A DNA stretch of 42,160 nucleotides, from positions 1 to 42,160 of IMG/VR virus record IMGVR_UViG_3300020457_000001; one strand, written 5' to 3'. Position 1 is the stretch's first letter, and every line of letters starts with the position of its first letter. The translations under genes were made by a program, and so were the position numbers. The notes under the pieces are model-generated. The model was not told the DNA's origin. It saw only the letters and a list, made by a program, of their open reading frames with translations, and ran no database searches. Shown here piece by piece: positions 5,312 to 12,415 of this stretch. The DNA is from a virus.

Positions 5312-5506
5312 TTAATCCCATTCCTTTATTTGTTGGATCAAATCATAATATTCAGATTTTAATTCGATATATCTGCTAAGAGCCAATTCTTTTTCAATCG
5401 GATCGTCTTCTGGTGTCTCCTTCCATTTCTTTCTGTGTTCTTCGTAGGCTATTTTTTTTATTAAAGCGTTGAGCTTGATTTTTTTAAGTTTAAGATCGTT
5501 GTTCAT
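5312..5506 (-). CDS. Hypothetical early protein, 64 aa
   Basis: The ATG at 5506 follows the stop of the gene upstream by two bases (TAAAAATG). The frame extends further 5', but that part overlaps the neighbour in another frame and looks artificial. The protein is highly charged and helical (N-D-L-K-L-K-K-I-K-L-N-A-L-I-K-K, then Y-I-E-L-K-S-E-Y-Y-D-L-I-Q-Q-I), probably a coiled coil. Function unknown. It is the last gene of the unit beginning at 5724. Confidence 0.6.
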   Translation of the reverse strand: MNNDLKLKKIKLNALIKKIAYEEHRKKWKETPEDDPIEKELALSRYIELKSEYYDLIQQIKEWD

Positions 5507-5508
5507 TT

Positions 5509-5724
5509 TTATGGTGCAGGAATAAGCATGTGTTGGGCGTGTTCTGATGTTCTCCCGTCTTTCCATTTGACGGTGCAATAAATACAGGGAGTTCCTTTTT
5601 TATTGGATTTCTCCCTCATTGATATGACCTGCCCAACAGCAGGGCCGATTTCTAAAAACATTCCTGCGGTGGTTCTTCTCTTGTTTACAGAATCCCCTTC
5701 TTTGTATTTGGCGGTTGCTGGCAT
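5509..5724 (-). CDS. Small SH3-like/KOW-like hypothetical protein
   Basis: The 71-residue protein reads K-E-G-D-S-V-N-K-R ... G-P-A-V-G-Q-V-I-S-M-R ... I-Y-C-T-V-K-W-K-D-G-R ... H-M-L-I-P. The alternation of strands with G-D, G-x-V and V-K-W-x-D-G is typical of small SH3-like barrels (KOW or chromo-like), which bind nucleic acid or protein. Similar small proteins occur in marine phages. It lies just after a strong terminator (5742-5766), and I see no clear promoter in the short gap, so it may depend on read-through. Confidence 0.6.
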   Translation of the reverse strand: MPATAKYKEGDSVNKRRTTAGMFLEIGPAVGQVISMREKSNKKGTPCIYCTVKWKDGRTSEHAQHMLIPAP

Positions 5725-5741
5725 TGGTTTTATAAATAGGT

Positions 5742-5766
5742 AAAAAAAAGCCCCTTTTACGGGGCT
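5742..5766 (-). terminator. Terminator after the tail-anchored small protein gene
   Basis: AGCCCC (5749-5754) and GGGGCT (5761-5766) form a stem with a 6-base loop. On the minus strand eight T residues follow. It ends the short transcript carrying 5773-5955, with possible read-through into 5724. Confidence 0.85.
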
Positions 5767-5772
5767 GTGTAG

Positions 5773-5955
5773 TTAGAAGATGAACGCCCATGCAGATGCT
5801 AATCCTGCGATGGCAAATAGAACGGTTACTTCCTGTTCTAAATTTTTAACCCTGCGGCTTAGACCTTCATTTGTTGCTTTTAAAGTTTGGTTCTTGTTAT
5901 AAAGAACTGTTCTTGTTCCAGCGTTTGAAGGAATCTTGGCGGTGGTTGATGTCAT
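5773..5955 (-). CDS. Coiled-coil, C-terminally anchored membrane protein, 60 aa
   Basis: The 60-residue protein has a polar N-terminus, a heptad-like segment (L-S-R-R-V-K-N-L-E-Q-E-V, about 32-43) and a C-terminal hydrophobic helix (V-L-F-A-I-A-G-L-A-S-A-W-A-F-I-F). It is a probable tail-anchored inner-membrane protein with an N-in coiled coil. The leader has TCAACCACA at the very 5' end of the predicted mRNA (5978-5970). A second TCAACCAC copy occurs inside codons 2-5 (5949-5942), the only gene with two copies. Function unknown; a membrane role such as lysis control or exclusion is possible. Confidence 0.65.
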   Translation of the reverse strand: MTSTTAKIPSNAGTRTVLYNKNQTLKATNEGLSRRVKNLEQEVTVLFAIAGLASAWAFIF

Positions 5956-5969
5956 GGGATAAATCCATT

Positions 5970-6014
5970 TGTGGTTGACTTCGTAATCTTAGTAAGATTA
6001 TTCCATAATGTCAA
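5970..6014 (-). promoter_or_regulatory. Early promoter/operator and leader element
   Basis: Minus strand: TTGACA (6014-6009), 17-base spacer, TAAGAT (5991-5986) inside TAATCTTAGTAAGATTA (5984-6000), then TCAACCACA (5978-5970). The leader element lies 7 bases after the -10 box, at the expected 5' end of the mRNA. Confidence 0.8.
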
Positions 6015-6019
6015 TAAGA

Positions 6020-6199
6020 TTAATCCCATTTCTTTTCATAGATCAGCTTTCCTGCTTTTACAATTTCTTTCCCAAGTTGTTCATTAGTCCATTGTCTTTT
6101 GAAAGCCAAGCCTGACCAGTCTTCTGTTGTCAGAGCTTTTAAAACTTTCGTATTAAAAAACTCAATTGGCATTGAGTCAGGAATTTTGCTTAGATCCAT
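6020..6199 (-). CDS. Hypothetical early protein, 59 aa
   Basis: The open frame from ATG 6199 to TAA 6020 starts two bases after the stop of the upstream gene, so coupling is likely. The protein (M-D-L-S-K-I-P-D-S-M-P-I-E-F-F start, K-K-W-D end) is helical with several aromatic residues, and the segment N-E-Q-L-G-K-E-I-V-K-A-G-K-L-I could be a helix-turn-helix-like pair. No family is recognised. Its stop codon touches the next early promoter. Confidence 0.6.
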   Translation of the reverse strand: MDLSKIPDSMPIEFFNTKVLKALTTEDWSGLAFKRQWTNEQLGKEIVKAGKLIYEKKWD

Positions 6200-6201
6200 T
6201 T

Positions 6202-6621
6202 CTATTTGACCTCGGCAGCGATAACTCTTAAAGCGTTCAAGTACATCAAATCATTCATTGCTGCACCTATTCGGGTTTGAATAACACAATTAGCTTCTGC
6301 CTCAGAATAGACTTTTGCCTTCAGCTTTTCGGGTCGTTTTAAGTAATAAGAATCCTCCAAAACAAGCTTTTTCCATGCGTAAGGAAGATTGTTTTGTAAT
6401 GACTGATAAAAAGTTAGATCTTTTTCTACACGTTGAAGACATTCTTCAATTCTTGTAATTGGATAAATTTCTAAATCCTTTGTTCTTGCAAAAGTACGTT
6501 TAGAAACACAAGCAAATAAAAGTCTTGTTAAAGCCTTGTCAACATCACTTGTTTTCTTGTGGGCAGAATCGGCAAAGAAAATAGAGTCTTTGCCAATTTT
6601 TTTAAAGGCTCTTCCTGACAT
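6202..6621 (-). CDS. Hypothetical early protein, 139 aa
   Basis: The 139-residue protein is mostly alpha-helical (for example E-C-L-Q-R-V-E-K-D-L-T-F-Y-Q-S-L and E-A-N-C-V-I-Q-T-R-I-G-A-A-M-N) with a basic N-terminus. No motif points to an enzyme. The ATG overlaps the stop of the 159-residue protein, so the two are probably made together and may act together. The unit is driven from the operator promoter at 7231-7278. Confidence 0.6.
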   Translation of the reverse strand: MSGRAFKKIGKDSIFFADSAHKKTSDVDKALTRLLFACVSKRTFARTKDLEIYPITRIEECLQRVEKDLTFYQSLQNNLPYAWKKLVLEDSYYLKRPEKLKAKVYSEAEANCVIQTRIGAAMNDLMYLNALRVIAAEVK

Positions 6622-7100
6622 TATTTTTTTATCCCCTTTCTTGCTCTTTCAAATGCTCTTTCAATTTTTCTTTCTGTATTTGCTTGAACGTCAAATCCGG
6701 GCTGAGAAAAAGTTTTATAATCCACTTCATGCAGTACAAGGCAAGTGCGGTTGAGGTCATACCAAACTGCATTGGGTCTTGGATATTTACCTGTTGCATA
6801 ATGGAAATCTTTTCTTAGACCGCCAGCCATTTCGTGTGTGTTGCGTAAAGCTCTTAAGTCTGATTCTTTTACTTTTAGTTTTTTAGCTGTTTGAGCTGTT
6901 GAAGAAGTGAAATGAAAATCACCAACTTTGTAAGTTGGAACCATTGTTTCAACAATAGGATCTTTTTCTATTGTTTTTTTTGCAAACTCAACGCTTAACT
7001 TGTTTAAAAGTGTTTTGTGCAGGTCTAAGGATTGATTGTGCATATTGGCATCCAAAACAAGTTCTAAAAGCCTTTGCAGTTCAGTTTGAGTTAAATTCAT
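6621..7100 (-). CDS. Hypothetical protein with possible HTH, 159 aa
   Basis: The 159-residue protein has a helical N-terminal part (residues 1-45), then a central segment (about 66-90) that could be a helix-turn-helix (S-S-T-A-Q-T-A-K-K-L-K-V-K-E-S-D-L-R-A-L-R), a C-terminal beta part (N-A-V-W-Y-D-L-N-R-T-C-L-V-L) and a basic tail (R-A-F-E-R-A-R-K-G-I-K-K). DNA binding is plausible but unproven. Its ATG overlaps the stop of the 42-residue exported protein. Confidence 0.6.
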   Translation of the reverse strand: MNLTQTELQRLLELVLDANMHNQSLDLHKTLLNKLSVEFAKKTIEKDPIVETMVPTYKVGDFHFTSSTAQTAKKLKVKESDLRALRNTHEMAGGLRKDFHYATGKYPRPNAVWYDLNRTCLVLHEVDYKTFSQPGFDVQANTERKIERAFERARKGIKK

Positions 7101-7225
7101 TTTAGGGATTCACAAGCAAGTTGGATTTTGTTGACTTCGCAATCGTGCTTAGTCATGTCAGAAAGGGATGAACTAACACCCCAGAAAAGGATTGCTCCAA
7201 AGGAAGCAAAAAGTAAAAATCTCAT
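7097..7225 (-). CDS. Small exported or membrane-anchored protein, 42 aa
   Basis: The frame runs from ATG 7225 to TGA 7097. The N-terminus R-F-L-L-F-A-S-F-G-A-I-L-F-W-G-V is a signal peptide or single membrane anchor. A short polar tail with two cysteines (D-C-E and A-C-E) follows, which could form a disulfide outside the membrane. It opens the transcript from promoter 7231-7278 and overlaps the next gene by 4 bases. The leader contains TCAACCACA (7239-7231) with AAGG close to the start. Function unknown; candidates include superinfection exclusion or lysis regulation. Confidence 0.65.
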   Translation of the reverse strand: MRFLLFASFGAILFWGVSSSLSDMTKHDCEVNKIQLACESLK

Positions 7226-7230
7226 GGCCT

Positions 7231-7278
7231 TGTGGTTGACGGCTTTCTAATCTTAATAAGATTATTGCTTAATGTCAA
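7231..7278 (-). promoter_or_regulatory. Early promoter/operator and leader element
   Basis: Minus strand: TTGACA (7278-7273), 17-base spacer, TAAGAT (7255-7250) in the perfect palindrome TAATCTTAATAAGATTA (7248-7264), TCAACCACA (7239-7231). The -35 box lies inside the 3' end of the upstream gene 7262-7642. Confidence 0.8.
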
Positions 7279-7642
7279 TAACATTATTTATTTTTGCTTC
7301 TGCGATTGATTTCTTTGGTACTTCAAAATACTCATCAAATAATTCTCCATCTGCATTTGCAGCTTCCAGCCATCCTTTCGGGTGCAGCTCTTCTTCTAAA
7401 GCTTTCTGTTCAATATTCTTTATTGCTTGAAGTGTATCAAGTGCTTCAACTAAAGGATTCAATTCAGATCGAGTTAATCCAGCTTTTTTAATTTCAATAT
7501 CATTGATTGATAAAAGCAATCTCTGGATTGATCTATAGGCAACACCAGCATCATTAATTGCGGTTGTTTCCATTGGTTCCCAATTTCCAGCAGATTCTTC
7601 TTTATACAATTTGCCTTTGATCATTCTGACTTCTTTTGACAT
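7262..7642 (-). CDS. Hypothetical early protein, 126 aa
   Basis: The 126-residue protein starts with a strand pair (V-R-M-I-K-G-K-L-Y-K-E), then has two long helices (Y-R-S-I-Q-R-L-L-L-S-I-N-D-I-E-I and L-V-E-A-L-D-T-L-Q-A-I-K-N-I-E-Q) and an acidic C-terminus. No family is recognised. It lies beyond the UUCG-loop terminator, without a clear promoter of its own, so expression may rely on read-through from 7845. Its last codons contain the next promoter. Confidence 0.6.
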   Translation of the reverse strand: MSKEVRMIKGKLYKEESAGNWEPMETTAINDAGVAYRSIQRLLLSINDIEIKKAGLTRSELNPLVEALDTLQAIKNIEQKALEEELHPKGWLEAANADGELFDEYFEVPKKSIAEAKINNVIDIKQ

Positions 7643-7681
7643 GGTTCTTAAATAGGGGTGGGGTGGATGTAGGAAAAATAA

Positions 7682-7699
7682 AAAAGCCCCGAAGGGCTT
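7682..7699 (-). terminator. Terminator with UUCG tetraloop
   Basis: Minus strand: AAGCCC, loop TTCG closed by C-G, GGGCTT, then a T-rich tract. The C(UUCG)G tetraloop is unusually stable. It separates the 46-residue gene from 7262-7642. Confidence 0.85.
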
Positions 7700-7704
7700 G
7701 CTAA

Positions 7705-7845
7705 TTAATCTTTGATTAATTTCTTTTCTGATTCTGCAATTGCTTTAACTGATTCTTCAACTTCTTTGATATTAAGTTGGAAAACTTCGTCTCCTGCTTT
7801 CATTGTTTCCACAATTCCTTGCAGTGCGTCAGCGAATTTGCCCAT
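7705..7845 (-). CDS. Small helical early protein, 46 aa
   Basis: The open frame from ATG 7845 to TAA 7705 codes for a single long amphipathic helix pattern (M-G-K-F-A-D-A-L-Q-G-I-V-E-T-M-K, then E-V-E-E-S-V-K-A-I-A-E-S). It is preceded by AGGA about 9 bases before ATG and by the leader element TCAACCACA (7867-7859), and closed by the UUCG terminator. Function unknown. It is the first early gene next to the late operon and shares its operator region with a possible rightward promoter. Confidence 0.65.
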   Translation of the reverse strand: MGKFADALQGIVETMKAGDEVFQLNIKEVEESVKAIAESEKKLIKD

Positions 7846-7987
7846 GAATTAAGTCCTGTGTGGTTGACTTGCTAATCTTAATAAGATTATATGATTTAGT
7901 CAATCCCCTCTTTATCCATTCTCCATGTTTAACTTGCTGTTCTCTTATCTTCTGGCAATGCTCGCAATTACATAAATAATCCTGCAT
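7829..7987 (-). CDS. Possible 52-aa protein with C-x-C-x-x-C cluster
   Basis: The frame from ATG 7987 to TGA 7829 starts M-Q-D-Y-L-C-N-C-E-H-C-Q-K. The C-x-C-x-H-C spacing suggests a metal-binding knuckle. The second half is read through the operator promoter and the start of the 46-residue gene, so it is sequence under other constraints. It may be a real short gene in an otherwise empty 150-base gap or a chance frame. Confidence 0.3.
   Translation of the reverse strand: MQDYLCNCEHCQKIREQQVKHGEWIKRGLTKSYNLIKISKSTTQDLIHGQIR
7859..7903 (-). promoter_or_regulatory. Early promoter/operator overlapping a rightward promoter
   Basis: Minus strand: TTGACT (7903-7898), 17 bases, TAAGAT (7880-7875) in TAATCTTAATAAGATTA (7873-7889), TCAACCACA (7867-7859). 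The same DNA read rightward gives TTGACT (7864-7869), 17 bases, TTATAT (7887-7892), aimed at the late operon at 8057. A protein on this palindrome would block both. Confidence 0.7.
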
Positions 7988-8056
7988 TGGCTTGGATAGT
8001 TTCTTGCCTTACACTAATGGCCTATTAAACTCAAAGCATTTAAGCTTCTTTTATTT

Positions 8057-9256
8057 TTGACTTCAATACAAGATTTAAAAAGCGATCATAAAAACGCTCG
8101 TAAAAGGACAGACCGTTCTTCTTCCTTAATCAAAGAATCCTTAGAGAAATTTGGGGCGGCTCGTTCAATAGTTATAGATGAAGAAAACAGAATCCTTGCT
8201 GGTAATGGAACCATAGAAGGAGCAAAAGCAGCAGGCATAAAAAACCTTCGAGTAATAGAAACAGACGGTAAAGAAATTATTGCTGTCAAAAGAACTGGAC
8301 TAACAGAAGAGGACAAAGTTGGTTTAGCTCTTGCTGATAATAGAACTTCTGATTTATCCGAATGGGATGCTGAAATGCTTAAACAGCTTTCAGAAGAACA
8401 AGATTTAAATCCTTGGTTTAATGAAGGTGATCTTACTGAACTGATAGGAGAACCAGAAAAAGATGAAGGCTTAACCGATCCTGATGATGCTCCTAAAGCA
8501 CCAGAAGAACCAATAACAAAAGAAGGTGATTTATATATTCTTGGAAACCATCGTCTTCTCTGTGGTGACTCTACAAATATTGAGCATGTAGAAACTTTAA
8601 TGAATGGAAAGAAAGCAGATATGGTTTTTACAGATCCTCCTTATGGATGCAATATTAAGGGAGGAGCCAATAGTAGTAATTTAATTGCAGGAGATTTAAC
8701 TCAAGTAGCTATTCCATTTTCTTTTGATTTAGCAGTTGAAAGAGCAACAAAAGATGATGCTAGATTTTATTTTTGTGGTTCAGAAGGAAATATCTCTTTA
8801 TATGGCAAATTGTTTGATCGGTTTTTACATCAACTTCCAAGACATTTGATTTGGGTAAAAAATGGTTTTGTAATGAAACCTAATAATTACCATAATCAAT
8901 ATGAGATTATTTTCTTTGGTTACAAACCAAAAGGCGGTGGATTGAACCATTGGTATTCAGGCCGTACAGAATCAGAAGCTTCTGATATTTGGCTTATTAA
9001 AAGAGATCCATCAAAAGGATATTTACACCCAACTCAAAAACCGATAGAACTGCCAGAAAGAGCAATTACCAATAGTTCGCCTATTAATGGTCTGGTTTAT
9101 GAACCTTTTGGTGGTTCTGGCTCGACTCTGATTGCTTGTCAAAAAAATAATAGAGGATGTTATTCGATGGAGTTAGATCCTAAATATTGCGATGTCATCG
9201 TCAAAAGGTGGGAGGATTTTACTGGCAATAAAGCAAAACATGTAATATCTAATTAA
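8057..9256 (+). CDS. ParB-like domain fused to DNA methyltransferase
   Basis: The 399-residue protein has an N-terminal ParB/sulfiredoxin-like domain (about 1-125; signature I-L-A-G-N-G-T at 47-53) and a beta-class DNA methyltransferase domain (about 155-395). The catalytic D-P-P-Y is at 193-196, H-P-T-Q-K-P at 324-329, and the S-adenosylmethionine site F-G-G-S-G-S-T at 351-357. Such fusions are common in phages and methylate adenine N6 or cytosine N4. No cognate restriction enzyme is present, so roles in self-protection or marking DNA for packaging are likely. No ATG fits; TTG at 8057 is the best start (frame closed by TAA at 8015). It opens the late operon and overlaps the small terminase by one base. 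Confidence 0.9.
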   Translation: MTSIQDLKSDHKNARKRTDRSSSLIKESLEKFGAARSIVIDEENRILAGNGTIEGAKAAGIKNLRVIETDGKEIIAVKRTGLTEEDKVGLALADNRTSDLSEWDAEMLKQLSEEQDLNPWFNEGDLTELIGEPEKDEGLTDPDDAPKAPEEPITKEGDLYILGNHRLLCGDSTNIEHVETLMNGKKADMVFTDPPYGCNIKGGANSSNLIAGDLTQVAIPFSFDLAVERATKDDARFYFCGSEGNISLYGKLFDRFLHQLPRHLIWVKNGFVMKPNNYHNQYEIIFFGYKPKGGGLNHWYSGRTESEASDIWLIKRDPSKGYLHPTQKPIELPERAITNSSPINGLVYEPFGGSGSTLIACQKNNRGCYSMELDPKYCDVIVKRWEDFTGNKAKHVISN

Positions 9257-9576
9257 TGGCAACAAAAGGAACCCAAGCTGAAACCGTAATTCGAGCACAG
9301 AAGTTTGCTCGAATTATTGCTAATGGAGGAAGGAGGTCAGATTGTGTGCGTTTTGCGGCTGAAAACTGGGGGGTACAAGAAAGAGCCGTAGACAAGTACT
9401 TACAGATAGCTAGGGATCAACTGAAGGCCGATTGGGACTTGGAGCGACCACAAATGGTGGCAGATCTTTTGAGCCAATGCAGCACCTTACAGATGGAAGC
9501 CAGAAGGGCGGGGCAATATCACATTGCTCTTGGGGCAATTAATACAGCAGCTAAATTAGCTTCTCTTTGCTCTTGA
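9256..9576 (+). CDS. terS: Terminase small subunit
   Basis: The 106-residue protein is all-helical. An N-terminal helix-turn-helix (about 15-50: I-I-A-N-G-G-R-R-S-D-C-V-R-F-A-A-E-N-W-G) resembles the DNA-recognition part of small terminases, and a C-terminal oligomerisation helix follows. It sits directly before the large terminase, overlapping it by 10 bases, and starts in the TAATG overlap with the methyltransferase stop. The small subunit recognises phage DNA and regulates the motor. Assignment rests on size, fold pattern and position. Confidence 0.85.
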   Translation: MATKGTQAETVIRAQKFARIIANGGRRSDCVRFAAENWGVQERAVDKYLQIARDQLKADWDLERPQMVADLLSQCSTLQMEARRAGQYHIALGAINTAAKLASLCS

Positions 9577-10937
9577 ATATTCTCGAAGAATTACCAACAG
9601 GGCACGTTTTACATCCGCAAGGTTTTACTGCCTTCAACTATTCCCCAGAAGAAAAGCAAACTCAAAGCGATTTAATTAAGCAACGTATCTTTGACGGTTT
9701 ATTAAATTATCAGCAAAAAATCTGTGAGAATGTAGAAAAGAGAATTGTTGGATTCTGTGCAGGTTATGGAGCAGGTAAAACAAGAACCCTTTGTGCATGG
9801 TCTACCCTTTGTGCTCTTGATAATCCCAATACGGTTGGGGCTGTTTTCGCTCCTACTGGGGCTTTGGTTCGTGATGTTTTGCAGCGTTCTCTTGAAGAAT
9901 TTTGGGAAAATCATGCAGTTAAATTTGAATACAGGGCTTCCCCACTCCCTGAGTACAAATTAAATTTACCCAATGGTGAAGTTACTATTCTTTGCCGTTC
10001 AATGGAATCTTGGCAGAGGATAGTAGGCGTGAACTTGTCTTTTATTGCGTCAGACGAGTTAGATACTACAAAACCAGACATAGCTCAAAAAGCTATTGAA
10101 AAATTCTTAGGTAGATTAAGAGCAGGAAATAGAAGACAATTAGGTCTTTTTTCTACTCCCGAAGGCTTTGGAACCTTCTATAATTTGTTTGTCCGAGAAG
10201 GTCACAAGCAAGACAGAGCACTCTTCAAAGCTCGAACGGCTGACAACCCTTACTTGCCTCCTGACTTTCTACAAGCATTACTTGAAAATTATCCAGCTTC
10301 TTTAGTTAAAGCCTATACAGAAGGCGAATTTTGCAATCTTCAAACGGGAGCCGTTTATGACCGTTTTGATCGAGCAAAGCATGTAACTGAAGAAATGCCC
10401 GACCACTCAGAAGAAATTATTAGAGTTGGTTGTGACTTTAACGTTGGAAATTGCAACGCAGCAATTGGAGTAATCAGTAAAGGACATCTATACATTTTTG
10501 ATGAAATTGGAGGGGCACATGATACCGACAGCATGGCAGACCAATTGCGAGAAAAATTTCCGCACAGTACGATCTACGCATATCCAGACGCTTCAGGTGG
10601 AAACAGATCAACAAATGCTGCTAAGACCGACATCCAGTTATTGCAGCAAAGGAAAATTGTCAACTTGTCAGGCGCAAGCAATCCTTACGTCAGGGATAGA
10701 GTTGCAGCAGTTCAGGCAATGTTGCTTAATGGGAAAGAAGAAATAAGATTGCATATTCATCCACGTTGTAAGAAAACAATTGAATCTTTAGAGCTTCAAG
10801 CGTATGCAGAAGATGGAACTCCAGATAAGACGATGAATCTGGATCACATGGCAGATTCTCTGGGTTACTTAATATGGAAGGAGTTCAATCCATTACACAT
10901 GAACTCAGGAAGAGGTACGGGTATTAGGATTTACTAA
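9567..10937 (+). CDS. terL: Terminase large subunit
   Basis: The 456-residue packaging motor has an N-terminal ATPase with Walker A G-Y-G-A-G-K-T at 66-72 and Walker B L-S-F-I-A-S-D-E at 157-164 (catalytic E164). The C-terminal RNase H-like nuclease has D290 (V-G-C-D-F-N-V-G), D341 (Y-P-D-A-S-G-G) and D426/D430 (L-D-H-M-A-D-S). It cuts concatemers and pumps DNA into the prohead. All key residues are intact and length is normal. The start is TTG at 9567 (a second TTG at 9573), inside the end of the small subunit gene, so translation is coupled. Confidence 0.95.
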   Translation: MLLNILEELPTGHVLHPQGFTAFNYSPEEKQTQSDLIKQRIFDGLLNYQQKICENVEKRIVGFCAGYGAGKTRTLCAWSTLCALDNPNTVGAVFAPTGALVRDVLQRSLEEFWENHAVKFEYRASPLPEYKLNLPNGEVTILCRSMESWQRIVGVNLSFIASDELDTTKPDIAQKAIEKFLGRLRAGNRRQLGLFSTPEGFGTFYNLFVREGHKQDRALFKARTADNPYLPPDFLQALLENYPASLVKAYTEGEFCNLQTGAVYDRFDRAKHVTEEMPDHSEEIIRVGCDFNVGNCNAAIGVISKGHLYIFDEIGGAHDTDSMADQLREKFPHSTIYAYPDASGGNRSTNAAKTDIQLLQQRKIVNLSGASNPYVRDRVAAVQAMLLNGKEEIRLHIHPRCKKTIESLELQAYAEDGTPDKTMNLDHMADSLGYLIWKEFNPLHMNSGRGTGIRIY

Positions 10938-10978
10938 AACTATTGTCTAAACTGTTTACATAACCAAAGAGGCTCATC

Positions 10979-12415
10979 GTGTATAGCGGATTTTATAAAA
11001 GTGAAAAAGCTGGAACAACAGCAGCTATTAACGATCCAAATAGTGCTTGGGAGAATATGGAACCCCATTGGGTTCTGATTGAGAATTTATTGGGCGGTTC
11101 ATATCAGATGAGAAAACGCCATCGAGATTTTTTACCTCAAGAACCTCGTGAGTTAGATGAGGCATACGACAACAGACTATCCCGTTCAGTTTGTCCTCCT
11201 TATTATCAGCGACTTGAAAGAATGTTGGCTGGAATGTTGACAAGAAAGCCAGTTAGATTAAATGACGTTGCTGATGTTATTCGGGAACAATTATTTGATG
11301 TAGACCTTCAGGGAAATGATCTAAATATCTGGACATACGAAACCGCTAGAAAAATGATCCGCTATGGACACGTTGGTGTCCTTGTTGATGCTCCTGCTGA
11401 TGCAAACGGAAGACCTTATTGGTGTACTTACACCCCAAGAGACATTCTTGGTTGGAGAACAGAATTAAAAGATGGGGAACAGAAATTCACTCAACTTCGA
11501 TTAATGGAAAAAGTTGTTGAGCCTGATGGAGATTATGGTGAAAAAATTGTTGAGCAAGTTCGATTATTAACACCCGGAGCTTTTGAAATCCACCGCAAAA
11601 ATAATGACGGTGATTTTCAATTGTTTGATGAAGGCTCTACAACATTGCCTGAGATTCCTTTTTCTGTGGCCTATTCCAACAGAGTTAACTTGATGGAATC
11701 ACGTCCACCGATGGAAGATATCGGGGAACTTAACTTGAAGGCCTATCAATGTGGGTCTGATCTTAGTAATCAATTACATATAAGTTCGGTTCCTTTATTG
11801 GCTTTTTATGGCTATCCACAAACGTCAGAAGAAGTTTCTGCTGGCCCCGGTGAAGCAATAGCTTTTCCCGCTGAAGGTCGTGCTGAATATATAGAACCAA
11901 GTGGAAAAAGTTTTGATGCTCAATACAAGCAATTAGATCGAATAGAACAACAAATTAATGAGTTAGGACTTGCTGCAATTCTTGGGCAAAAATTATCGGC
12001 AGAAACAGCAGAAGCAAAACGAATAGATAGGTCACAAGGCGACAGCACGATGCAGGTAGTCGCACAACAGATGCAAGACATGATAGATAACTCTTTAATA
12101 TTCCATGCACAGTATTTAGGCAATAATTCAGCAGGTAGTAGTTTTGTTAATCGTGACTTCTTAGCGGCTCGTTTAGATCCTCAAGAAATTGGTAGCTTGT
12201 TGCAACTTTATACGGCTGGAACAATTACACAAGAAACTCTTTTAAAGCAACTTGAAGCCGGGGAGGTATTAGGCGATGAATTTGACGTTGAGGAAGAGTT
12301 GGAGGCAACGCAACAGGCTTCCTTAATAGAAGTGGATCAACCTCTGGAGGAAGAGGAAGAAGCGGAACCTGAAGAATCAGCAGAACCAGAAGACGAAAAC
12401 GACCAAGCTGAATAA
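10979..12415 (+). CDS. Portal protein (DUF4055 type)
   Basis: The 478-residue protein resembles the DUF4055 group of phage portal-like proteins: N-terminal W-x-x-x-x-x-L-L-G-G and Y-x-x-R-L-S-R-S-V, then a central domain with G-H-V-G-V-L-V-D and Y-T-P-R-D-I-L-G-W, then a helical stem with A-E-T-A-E-A-K-R-I-D-R-S-Q-G-D-S. The C-terminal 50 residues are extremely acidic and probably flexible. As a ring of twelve it forms the DNA gateway and binds terminase and head-tail connectors. The start is GTG at 10979. It lies between terminase and the MuF protein, the standard portal position. Confidence 0.9.
   Translation: MYSGFYKSEKAGTTAAINDPNSAWENMEPHWVLIENLLGGSYQMRKRHRDFLPQEPRELDEAYDNRLSRSVCPPYYQRLERMLAGMLTRKPVRLNDVADVIREQLFDVDLQGNDLNIWTYETARKMIRYGHVGVLVDAPADANGRPYWCTYTPRDILGWRTELKDGEQKFTQLRLMEKVVEPDGDYGEKIVEQVRLLTPGAFEIHRKNNDGDFQLFDEGSTTLPEIPFSVAYSNRVNLMESRPPMEDIGELNLKAYQCGSDLSNQLHISSVPLLAFYGYPQTSEEVSAGPGEAIAFPAEGRAEYIEPSGKSFDAQYKQLDRIEQQINELGLAAILGQKLSAETAEAKRIDRSQGDSTMQVVAQQMQDMIDNSLIFHAQYLGNNSAGSSFVNRDFLAARLDPQEIGSLLQLYTAGTITQETLLKQLEAGEVLGDEFDVEEELEATQQASLIEVDQPLEEEEEAEPEESAEPEDENDQAE

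Noticed and set aside
5507-5578. 5' extension of the 64-residue early gene to an upstream ATG
   Set aside because: The extension overlaps the SH3-like gene in another frame; ATG 5506 directly behind the upstream stop is the natural start.
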